From contig RMBW01000010.1 in the NCBI GenBank assembly GCA_004009845.1, positions 62,001-126,000 of the forward strand: DNA of 64,000 nt. Direction: 5' to 3'. Every line of letters begins with the position of its first letter. Position 1 is the stretch's first letter. Both the position numbers and the translations under genes were made by a program. This DNA comes from Davidsoniella eucalypti (lineage: Eukaryota > Ascomycota > Sordariomycetes > Microascales > Ceratocystidaceae). Shown here in pieces: positions 13,001 to 23,648 of this stretch. The notes below the pieces were generated by a model. It searched no databases. It saw only the letters and a program-made list of their open reading frames with translations, and was not told where the DNA came from.

Positions 13001-14516
13001 TGTGTACAGATACACTGTATGCCCATTTATTCTAGGATTTCTTAATCTGCCAATCGAAATCTCGACCAATACGATGTCTAAACTCATAGACATAGAGCAA
13101 ATCGTTACTATGCTATGTTCTATCTGTATGGATCTCTAACATGTGATCAAGGTTGCCAAAGCCTGTTTGTTCTCTTCTCGATGATCCGTTACCATCACAG
13201 AGGTCCATGTAAATCAAGATTATCGTCATATATACAACTACGTAGATATACAATAGTGTGTGACAGTCACATATTATTGATCAGACATTCCGTCACATCT
13301 TCTATCTTGGTACACATGTATCTGTACATCAAAAGGTATCTCTCAGCAACGTGACATAAATATGCATACTTCGGTTATACCGAGTTCAACATGATTCCGT
13401 GTTGGCAAGCCATGTGACATCCGGGTAGGCCATACGTCTCTTTCGGACATTACAGAACCCAACTTTGTTTCCATTATATCATTCTATCCTATAAGACCCT
13501 TTCCGTTGCAAATATCTCAGCATAACTCTCAGCATAACTTGTAGGTTTTACGGAAACCCCCATGCTTGTTCTTCGCCTAGCGTATTGAGCTACTAGGATA
13601 TATCCCACGCTGAGAAGAGGCTGAGATGTTCCTACTCCCATTCCACGTTTCTATTGTGCTTGATAGATTTGTTTGGACGCCTCAAATCGTTAGCCGCATT
13701 GGTTTTTCGGTGGGGAAGCAAGTACAACTATATATGCATGCCATCCCGCTCTTGGCTCGTAAACAATATATGATATCGGGGTAATTTACCTGACGGGCAT
13801 CTATCATCAATTTGGTATATGTTTATAGTGATACCCTAGAATATTCCGTATTGATAGATATTGCTATAAAAACGCAAAACTTATTTACTATACAAAGATG
13901 AAGTCTACTAATAAAAGGCAAGGTCAATTCTTACTCGATAGTTCAATGGCATATTACTGTAGTATAACAACAAATGTATAAACACATGTCTTGTATACTG
14001 ATCACCGGGCCGGTTGTGATCGTGTGCTTAATCGTGTATAGGGTATGGTCAGTGCATATATTTATGGCCTATTTCCGAACATAGCTGGGCTCCTGGTGCT
14101 GAATTATGCTTGAACTGGCATAATCTCATGGTTATATTAGGCGTGACCTCAAATACATCTGTATTTGGCTGTCAATCCGATACCCTTCTACGGTTCGAAC
14201 GAACACCGCGCATATAGATGGGTAGTATACCGAGCATGGCCCCAATATATATCATGTCATTGACAGGCCTCGACCCCTCATTAGTCCTGCTCACACCTAC
14301 TTCAATAGATCCCTTGTTGATGGTGTCACATTGATAATTACACTTAGTGAAAGAATATTTTTTCGCATCAACAGTTGTGGTAACGTAGTACAAAGATCTA
14401 TTCTAATTTCATTGCAAGTTTTGCTATACATGTTTACTATGGAATTACAAATAAAAGATGTTTCCCTTTCAAAATTTCTCTAGAGGTCACAAATCAATAC
14501 TGATGATCTAAGCAGC

Positions 14517-14536
14517 TTAGGGTTAGGTAGGGTTGG
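14517..14536. repeat. Interstitial telomere-like repeat
   Basis: The stretch reads ttagggttaggtagggttgg, that is one TTAGGG followed by degenerate TTAGG, TAGGG and TTGG units. It matches the fungal telomere unit but is short and imperfect. Confidence 0.45.
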
Positions 14537-15287
14537 TAGCAATACCGCAGTCCAATTTTTTTGATAGAACAAGAAAGCTCCACTAACAAGCCGTCGAAGT
14601 TGTAGGATATATACATAATTGTATGTACATAGCAAATGATTGCTCTCTCATTCTTGGCTGATTATAGCGTTTGTAGAGTACTTCAGTGTCACTTTCGTCG
14701 AGGTTTCTATACACAATATCACACATATCTCAGGATGACTAATTATATGCAACTTCCCCTCGTCTGCTATGGTTTCAGGACCGCCGATATTCTCCCCTCC
14801 CCCCCTGTTGAGAAATTAGAACGCTCACCTAGAATTACTGGGGAGCTGTACTCTTTCAACCTCGTCCTTTTCAGCATTTCTTGGCTAACTAAACCTACTT
14901 ACTTGAGCGACCACTCACAAATCACCCGCAAAAAAGGCCACCAACAGATCGATTTTCGACAAGCGTTGATTCATCCACACGAGAGCCCACACAAATATGC
15001 GTCTAACATCACACCAAAATTATACTATTCGCAAGCGCAGAGATTGGTGTACATGATGAACCTTTCAAACATGATGAAATCCAAGGCGGTGCGTCCTATT
15101 TCGATGAATCTTGGATGAATCTTGGATGATGACCGAACCGGCGACTCTGCAATGGCCAACAACATCTCGGTCTTGAGGAAGGCTAGAAGCCCGTGGTCTC
15201 CACTATTGTGCGCTATCGAACCCTTGACCCTAGTCGAAACAGGCCCATATTTAGCTTTGATGGGCTCGTGTCCTTATCTCCTTATCC

Positions 15288-15305
15288 GGCCAATGATAAT
15301 TGGCC
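15288..15305. promoter_or_regulatory. CCAAT-box palindrome beside a CRE-like TGACGT
   Basis: GGCCAAT-GATA-ATTGGCC is a perfect inverted repeat carrying a CCAAT box on each strand. TGACGT follows a few bases downstream (about 15310). The site lies about 580 bp upstream of the SAP30-like ATG. CCAAT is bound by the HAP/CBC complex and TGACGT by bZIP factors; occupancy here is inferred, not shown. Confidence 0.35.
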
Positions 15306-15888
15306 GTAGTGACGTTGATTGCCCGGCAGCTGCCAGAAAAGGTGTCTAGGTATGCTGTGATTTTTTTGGGGCTCGTGAGTTAAGTGCGGGAGACGGAAGG
15401 ATGGAATTATTAGCAAGGCAAAACTGAAGCGTAGAGCGAATACTCGCCTACTATGTGCTCTAGTATGCTGCCGTTTGCAGGCCTTCCCGCGAAATACCTT
15501 TGCACAACTAACTTGAACTAACCTGTGTTTACCGTTCTACTAATGCTTGACAACTGGTTTCTGTATTTTTTTCTTTCGCTCTACTTATATAGATTCCCGT
15601 CTTTGGAATTCTCTTGTTGCGCTTAGGATCTTCTCTCGCGTTATCTACAAAACGGGCTTCTACCGAAACACCCTCGAATTTTGTTCTCTTCCACTCTATC
15701 CAGTCTCTACGATCGTCGCTCTCGTCTCTCGTCTCGACTATTTTGGCTGCCCTGCAACTTTCCAATTCTCAAAGACACCGTACCTACTCCGATCCACAAC
15801 AGCTTCTTGTGAAATCAAAACACATTCTTGACCTCTACAAGTACACACATTGGCCTTTCTACACATAATAGCCTCTGTTCTGCTCGCT

Positions 15889-16604
15889 ATGGCACCCTCA
15901 AAGCCTCGTAATCACGACGATTCCAAGGCCGACGGCCACAAGGAAAAGGGAATATCCAAGAAGAGGCAACAGAAGGAGACACCCATCCTGCCTTCAATTC
16001 CCACCAGAGCAGTCTCGCCCGAGGATGCGCACACTACTGTAAGCTTACTACAATCTCTTCACACTTCTATCCCGTCCTTGTTTATTCTTTGGCTAATAAT
16101 TCGCTCCTACTGTAGGTCGACTGGCAAAAGTTTGATCGTGAATCACTCCTAAGATACCGCCGGATACATGACCTCGACACCCCTCCCGTATACCTACACT
16201 CTTCATACCATTTCTGGCTTGCACTTCCAGGCAGCATTGGCACCATGTCTCCTACAATGGTAGCCGCTCATCAACGTAAACGTCGCCAAGAGCGCAAGGC
16301 CTTTGACGATTTAATACAGGCGAATCGTGAGGCACCGATCGAGCTCAACCGCAAAGTGTCGGTTGATCGCACTAACGATAAGTCGAAGTTGATTGACAAG
16401 AGCCGTGAAGAGCTTGTTGAGAAGGCCCGCAAGACGCACACCAAACAATCTCGCGAGAGCTTGGCTAAGTCGGTTCAGATCCACTTTGACAAAGCGGATA
16501 TCGACGAGACTGAACTCATCGTGGATTTCATCACGACTCTGCGCCAGCAAGGCACTCGACGAGAACAGGCAACATTTGCCTCGGACGAGTCCCTGATACT
16601 ATAA
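15889..16604 (+). CDS. SAP30-like subunit of the Sin3/Rpd3 histone deacetylase complex
   Basis: Two exons, 15889-16038 and 16116-16604, give 212 aa. The intron (gtaagc..ctgtag) has a ctaat branch site and sits between codons 50 and 51. The first 50 residues are charged and basic (KPRNHDDSKADGHKEKG). Exon 2 opens with VDWQKFDRESLLRYRRIHDL, matching the family pattern of a tryptophan-containing segment followed by YRR..DLDTP. It continues with GSIGTMSPT and a basic stretch, then a C-terminal block (SLAKSVQIHFDKADIDETEL, then IVDFITTLR) matching the helix of fungal SAP30 proteins (xLAxxVRKHFN...DxIxxFLYxVR). SAP30 bridges Sin3 and Rpd3 in the large deacetylase complex in the nucleus. The protein is short and diverged, so the family is likely but not certain. 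A polar segment (about 105-145) is rich in Lys, Glu and Arg. Confidence 0.65.
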
Positions 16605-18279
16605 ACACCAAACCATTATTCCGTGGCGTTACTCAATGACCATAAGTCTTTCAGTCTTCTTGCTGCTCTCTCACTAACTGTCGTTTTCAACGACGGAGCC
16701 TTTCACTTTCACTTTTTTTATTTTATTTCCTTAGTAGCTGAATGAGCGACACAGAATATCATCTGCTACTAATTAGGAACCACATTGTTCTTTTGTTTTC
16801 TTCTTTGGATATCCTTTCGTTGGTCACATTTATTCCTGCGTATACCTAGCAGATGACGAACACAGTTTTGCCTTATGGTCTACGGTGTAGCATATTCTAT
16901 TTTTTCTGATATTTTTTTCTCTCATCTGCTTATTCTTGTTTCTCCGTCTCCCGGTTTCGACGGCATTGGCTGTACATATTTTTTGTTTCTTCTTTCGCAA
17001 CTGGTGACCATTATTCATTGGAGAGAATGCCACATCTTCTCATGGTCGCCAGCTATGTCAACCGTTGATTTTTATTTTATTTGTGGCTTTGGCTGCTTGA
17101 ACTCGTTATTGGATATCTGAGACGACGGTCTTATCTACATGATCATGAAGCGCAGTTAACCTGATGTTTTCACATTTTTTTCCCTATCATTTTCTTTAAA
17201 TGCGACTACTTGTATATGAACGTAACCTTTATTAAGGTTGAAGTCATTCTTTGATAGAAGAGTCCTTATATATTCTTATATATATCATGCTGGTTGGCTT
17301 CCAAGATGGGTATTTTGAGCTGGAGTTTTGGCGTATAATGTTAGATGGGACGATTATGTATTCACTATGGCCTTTTGTGCTTGTCGACTATTGTAAGAGT
17401 TTCTTTTTAATTTCAATTGAAATTTCTCATATAAATAATATATGGTTTGCGCCATCAACACGATACTTTGTAAGATTGGCGATGCTGCGTCATGTGAAAA
17501 CTTGGCGCATATTTTGTAGGTCGATATGTCTCTAATCGGCGTAATTGCTCGCAATGCCGAACGATGATGCTATAATACCCATTTTTTTTCTCTGCCCTGC
17601 GCGCTCTTTGTCTTTAGTCTAGTCGTTATTTAGGCGGAAAGGAAAGCTCTATTTCAATTTATTCGTCAATTCTTCCATAAAGGGCTTTCCGCCCCACTTT
17701 TGAATTGTTCTGGATTGTTTTGTTGCTGCAACCAATAGAGTGGATCTAGGCAGACCAGCGCCCAACTAAGAGGGGCACTTTCTCAGGGTATAGTGGCTCC
17801 CACAGGTGGCGACAGCTGTATACAGGCCTCAGGCACCCACTGTGGGCTTACTTGAATAACTTTTGGCCGGATTCGAGTGGGCCAATTTTGCAGGGCGAAG
17901 AGAAAAAAAAAAAAGGTTGAGCTATCACGATATCGAAGAGCCGTGTCGAAGCTCACAGAAGATCTACGAAATTTGTGGAATAGGGCGTCGCCTATGCTTC
18001 TTGGCGGGAATTCTCGATCACCATTCGGTATTTTTGAAAGAATTCTGCTTTTAACGTTTGACGAAGAGTAGCTTGGGGACCCTGTTTGACGGTAGTGATT
18101 TGCACCTAGCTATCATAATTTTTTTTTACCTGATAAGCCCAGTATTAACTTTGGCTTGCGCCCTATTGGCCCTTGCTCATAATTCTTCGCCCGCTTACAA
18201 TTACAATTGTGGGCTCTCTACACGGATATTCACCACCACCACCAACACACCTACATCTGCAAGTCGACAACTACCCGCC
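16605..18279. other. Intergenic region, SAP30-like / MDJ1
   Basis: This 1.7-kb AT-rich spacer is made of T-rich 3' UTR-like sequence followed by the MDJ1 promoter and leader. An A12 run lies near 17905-17920. No ORF has support. Confidence 0.4.
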
Positions 18280-20031
18280 ATGAGCTCGAGCGTGCTATCA
18301 AAGTCGGCTCTGCCTCGACGCCTGATTGCGCGGTGCAGCAGAATCACATCCAAAACAACCCTCGACAATGTTTGCCAGATGCAATCCCGCCGATTTCACG
18401 GCCCGGCGCGGCCTTCTATACAGCGCACTGTGGGTGCTATGCCGTCAGAAGTGAGAGTATGTATTACAAATGCACCAAACCACTGTTTCGGCCACCTAAC
18501 CTATACGTTTACGGCACTAATAACTAATCCTTTTCTTCTTTGCTCTTACAATTTAGAAATTCCATGCCACTGCTAGCAATAATGCTATGAAAGATCCATA
18601 TCAGACACTGTCCGTCAGCAAAACAGCCACCAGTGCTGAGATTAAGAAGGCCTACTATGGCCTTGCTAAGAAATACCATCCCGATACCAACAAGGAGCCT
18701 GGTGCCAAGGAAAAGTTCGGCGAGATCCAGGCCGCATACGAAATCCTGTCTGATGCCGAAAAGAGAAAGCAGTTTGACCAGTTTGGTGCCGGCGCCTTCG
18801 ACTCTAACGGCAACCCCGGCCCCAACCCCGGCGCCACTGGTGGCCACCCATTCTCAGGCTTCCAGGGTGGAGGCGGCTTCGGAGGTGGCTTTGGCTTCGA
18901 GGACATCTTCTCCGCATTTACCGGTGGACGCAGTCCCTTCGGAGGTAGCAGTGGTGGACGAGGCTCTGGATTCCACGAGGTGCTTGTTGGTGACAACATC
19001 GAGGTTCAGGCTACCATCAGCTTCCAGGAAGTGGCGCAAGGCTCTAGCAAGAAGATCAACATCACACCGACCACCAGTTGCGCGCCCTGCCATGGCCATG
19101 GCGTGAAAACCGGCACCAAGCGCATGACTTGCCCCACCTGCCACGGCGCCGGTACCGTAGTGCGTACCATTCCCGGCGGTTTCCAGATGGCCGCGACCTG
19201 CCAGACATGCCAGGGCATTGGCTCATTATACCCACCCGGCTCCGAATGCCACCATTGCGATGGCTTTGGTGTCGTGCGCACACGCAAGACCATCACGGTA
19301 GATATTCCCGCGGGTGTGGACGATGGCATGCGCCTACGCATCGATGGGGCTGGAGATGCACCAGCTACCGGCCAGCAAATGAACGAGGGCATGCGCACAA
19401 AGCGTGGCGACCTTTACGTGTTGGTGCGCGTGGCTCCTGACCCACGCTTCCGCCGCGCCGGCGCAGATATCTTGTACACGGCGTCGATTCCATTAACTAC
19501 GGCGGCGCTGGGTGGCGAGATTGCCGTCCCTACTTTGGATGGCGATGTTAATGTGCGTGTGGCGACGGGTACCAACACAGGTGACAAGTTGACACTCTCT
19601 GGCCTTGGTATGCCGCACCTGAACGGACGTGGAAATGGTGATATGAAGGTAGAGTTCAAGGTCGGCCTACCTAAGTATCTGTCTTCCAACCAGCGGGCAA
19701 TCCTCGAACTGCTGGCAGAAGAGATGGGTGACAAAACGGCGAAGCGGATCATGAACATGTCCGGAACTGGTCAATCGTAAGTTATCCCGCTAGAGTGACA
19801 TGTCTTGATACGCCGATTTCTTTAAAGTGTGCTTTTGCTTGGACTTTTGTTATTCTAACACGTCATCTTGTTCTTCCCTTCCATAATAGATCTACCGAAG
19901 GTTCACACCAAAATGAGGGCTTTATTAAGTCTCTATGGCACACTCTTACGCAGAATGCTGAACACCGTGATTCAGTGAACAAGCAGACGCCTGAAGACTC
20001 GGACAAACCCAACGACGAAAAGAAGAACTGA
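18280..20031 (+). CDS. MDJ1: Mitochondrial DnaJ homolog, type I Hsp40
   Basis: Three exons, 18280-18456, 18557-19776 and 19890-20031, give 512 aa. The N-terminus (about 1-60) is rich in Ser, Arg and Lys with almost no acidic residues, as expected for a mitochondrial presequence. The J domain starts near residue 73 (PYQTLSV) and carries the HPD motif at 100-102, which stimulates Hsp70 ATPase. A Gly/Phe-rich linker (about 135-200) follows. Then come four CxxCxGxG zinc repeats: CAPCHGHG, CPTCHGAG, CQTCQGIG and CHHCDGFG (about 234-297). The C-terminal substrate-binding beta domains end near residue 450. A polar tail is coded mostly by exon 3. This is the co-chaperone of mitochondrial Hsp70 (Ssc1) for folding in the matrix. 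All three exons join in frame. Confidence 0.93.
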
Positions 20032-23000
20032 GCGCACTATCGCAGTGTTTGTACCTCACTAACTGTTTTCTTGCGTTACTCATATCTCTCCGCTGTCTTC
20101 TTTCTCTGTGGTTATATTCTGCCGTTTCTGTCTCCTCATCAGCTTCCTTTTATTTTTTACCTTTGCACTGATTTGCTTATGATATACACATCTCTCCATA
20201 CCTCCTCATACGGCAAGAGCTCGGTAGATATCTTTTTGCTGGGTTTTTGATATATAGCCGTTCTGTACCATATTTACCTCATCCTCTTTCCCTATATCAG
20301 GAGGTGCTCGCTTGAGCCATCCAGATACGATTGTACCAACAGATAATTCCAAAAAGTATAGATTGTTGCTAAATACAATGCTATCTGCGTATACATATGA
20401 AATATTTGTAGCACTATCACATCACACTGGCTATCCTTGTAGGGTTTTGAGAGACGTGTGACCTGTCTTAGAATGTGTAGGGTCTTTCGGGTGTATAAAT
20501 AGTAACTCCAGCGATATATATGAGGTTATGCTTTACTGTGTCCGTTTTGCCCGAGCTGGGTGATTATTGAGTAGACAGGATTGACTGGGGATTGCTTTAC
20601 CCTCATGGCCTCAATATCACGAGCGGCTAGATACTGACTTCCACTGGTAGATAGTGAGTTAGCGTTGAGACTTGCTGTATAGAAAAAGGCCCTCTTTGGT
20701 GTTTCAAGTAGTGGGTGGTAGCAATGCATCAAATAGGGAGCCTGAAGACGGCATTTAGTTCCTACAGGACGCACAAAGAACGGAAAAGGTAGACGACCTA
20801 GAGGAGACCAGAAGGTAGAGCAACCTTTTCTACATCTGCTTCTTTGCCAGTATGACTACAACATATGAGCACACATGGATTGTGACACTGGCAAATAATC
20901 CTCGAGCTGCCTTTATTCCCCCTTCAACCTTGGTAAATCCCAGTACGACGCTATTGTGAAGAAGCAAGTAGTTCGTTTACGGTTGTGCTGCTGTTTGGCG
21001 GGGCTAGGCGCCGTGTGGCCTTATTCTGCGGCCTCCTGTAATGCAGGATATGCGAGCCTATTTCTGTAAGATATACAAGTCAATGTAAATGACATGCGTC
21101 TTTTTATATCTGCAACAGACTGCTTTGTGCATGTTCTTGATAGTAGGTTAACATATCTGGCCATGTAGAGAGACTGTACTACTAGATTGTATATTGTAGA
21201 TGGTCTCGATTCTTGATCAACTAGGGACAGTATAGTATGTGGGAGAGAAGGAGAGGATAATGTGTCAGCGATGTGACGGATCGAAGCACCACAGTTCTCT
21301 GGGTCTAGCACGATTAATTTCACGCTGCGTCCGGTGGTATAGCCAATGGGAGGGCTTAAGCTGGTGATTAATAGATTACATATGTTGCCTTTTATGCTCC
21401 TTCGAACGGTGTACGGCGGGTAAACGACAACTGGATTTCGTTTTCCCGCCTCTTCTTTTTAGGTTGTTGTCTCGTTTTTTTTTTTTTATATATCTCGGCT
21501 TAGGAACGATATTCCCGACGACTAGTTGTAATTGTAGATGGAAATACAAGCCTTTCTTGGATCTACAAATGAGAATCATAGCCGAGTATGGACGGAGGCG
21601 GAAGATTAGACTTTTGCTGTCAGCAACGGTCTTGGTATAGCATGTACTACTAATGCATACATATAGATACAAGCATACATAATTGTACATATATGCAATG
21701 TACATGTCTTGTAATGTGATGTGATATAGTACTTTGCCCGCCTGCAATGTCGTATCGGCCGTAAAGTCCGCTGACATTGATGTTCTAGGAAGAACGGTGA
21801 AGCCAAAAGAAAGCATAACAGTTAGAAGTAGAGTGACTAAGCTGTAATTGTACGTATGTATGTAGCTGGGCAGTGACAAGCTTAAAAAAGAGGCGACCGC
21901 TCCTATACAGAACCCAGTTGTCGAGGATGTGCGGCTGTCCAGTCGAATGAAAACTTGCGAGCGAAGCGCCCAAAAAACGATCGATCGACTGACAAGCGAA
22001 ATCTTGTTGCCCAACCAGGCGGCACGGCGGCTAATCTCCTAGTGCTGTTGAAAGGACAGCCTTGGTAATATTGGTATGTATGTAGTTCTGTAGACTACGC
22101 AGGGCTGTATTTGTATTTGTATGAGCACTTGTCGATATATCTGAATGTGATGGCATATGAAAAGGCCTGATATGGCTCTTATACTCGTCTTGTAAGTTCG
22201 CTTGTTATTTAGGTGCCTAGAACCTAGTCAGGCAGTGATGTGCCACTCGTCGGTCAGCTTCCGATTCTGACGATAACAACAACGCCAATCAGCATGCAGA
22301 CTCCGAACCAGGATACAATAATACGATATATAGATATAACTATAATCCGCGGCATCTTCGGTATCTAGGTGCCAGGTTTAATATCTAGTTGACGCTGCTT
22401 TATGGACTTGATGCCGGCCTGATAGCAGCTCAGCGCAACGTGCAACTACGAAGAGTGGCACTGTGCATGGTTGGCGTTCCTTCCCTGATGCTTGCGTGCC
22501 TTGGCTTGCTCTGCATGCACTTCTCTACAGCGCCTTCCTTCCCGGGGGTGGTTGCCGTAATGAAAATGAATATAATGTGATTGTAAGTTTCCCGAACCTC
22601 TCTCTGTCTGCAACTGCCCACTTGTTCGTCCATTGCGTTCTTTCCTTGCCGCTCGCAGCAAAAGTCGCTATTGCTTAGGTTGGCCATCACAGACCACCGC
22701 AGCCTAATTTGAGTCGTCATTGGCAGTTCTGCCGACTCTACCAAAGCCTAGGATAGATGGGAAATATAGGCTGATAGATCAATCCCCTCATTAGCATTTC
22801 TATGTATGTATTTCACTACTAATTGTGAATAGCAATACGTGCTCTACGTACTATACCATACTATACTAGCTGATGTCAGAGCTTTGTTTCTTGTCCTAGT
22901 TAGCACGTTAGCACATATCACTAGATATTATTAGGCCAGGGCCTTCTGTTTATTTAGCTTGAACTTACCCTGGCAGCCGAATTGCCCCAAAGCCACCCCT

Positions 23001-23648
23001 CACTTCTGGCCTTGTCTTTTTGTCTTTTTATCTTTTGTCTTTTTTCTGGTTCTGCTTTTGATTATACAATCTTCGTCTTAGGAAACGCTTCTTCCGGGCC
23101 TAGTCAGCGTGCATATCCCGTTCATCCATTTCAAAGCCTACATTTTGCTGTATGGCTGCCATTGTAGACCAGCGTTCTTTTCTTTTCTTCTTCTCTTAAT
23201 TAACATCTCTTATGCCATTATACTAGTACTTCTTAGCTTTGAATAGCTTCTGCTCTATCAGCCTGCTTGCTTGCTGGCTTACTTGATCGTTGGCCCTTAC
23301 TTTTGCTCTGTAAATTCCATGATTCGCAATCACTAAACCCCACCCCCGCTTAGTCCAGAGTACATAGTGCCAAAAGCAACCCATTATTTTTCTATAGTAT
23401 AGCGCCGCATTTGCCTACCTGCTTCCTTGTCAGTACAGCTTGTCGCCCATTCGACCTCTTGATTCCAATTCCAACTATCCACCTCAACACGCGCCTAAAT
23501 ACACATCTTGGCACCGAGCCCAAGATTTCAATCTCAGCCTTGTGGACCAGACCACATCCGTCTACGACTTCCCCCGCCTATATACTCGCCTGCCGATCTG
23601 CCTGTTTATCTGTCTACAACCAGCAAGGCAGCAAGAAACCCGCCCACA
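20032..23648. other. Intergenic region, MDJ1 / BRO1
   Basis: This 3.6-kb spacer lies between two genes on the plus strand. It contains AT-rich simple sequence (for example the ATATGTACAT-like runs near 21655-21700) and a pyrimidine-rich BRO1 leader from about 22980. A 212-codon open frame on the minus strand (21376-22014) starts with TTG and has non-coding composition, so it is not called. Confidence 0.4.

Larger units (their letters stand above)
5937..15888. other. About 10-kb gene-free divergent intergenic region
   Basis: No ORF in this stretch has recognisable domains, plausible exon structure or coding-like composition. The flanking genes diverge, so the two ends hold the promoters and probably a long leader for the zinc-finger factor. 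Inside are scattered ATATGTACATA-type simple sequence, a 12-bp tandem repeat (6549-6584), a small hairpin (7899-7924), a large imperfect inverted repeat (9785-10044), a telomere-like stretch (14517-14536) and a CCAAT palindrome (15288-15305). It could hold unannotated noncoding RNAs or a decayed element. I see no tRNA or rRNA. Confidence 0.5.

Noticed and set aside
14636..15118. 160-codon open frame on the plus strand
   Set aside because: No recognisable motif, ordinary AT-rich codon mix, and it ends in a short tandem duplication (gaatcttggat); most likely chance.
21376..22014. 212-codon open frame on the minus strand
   Set aside because: It starts with TTG, its composition follows AT-rich simple sequence (ATATGTACAT runs), and no domain or splice structure supports it.
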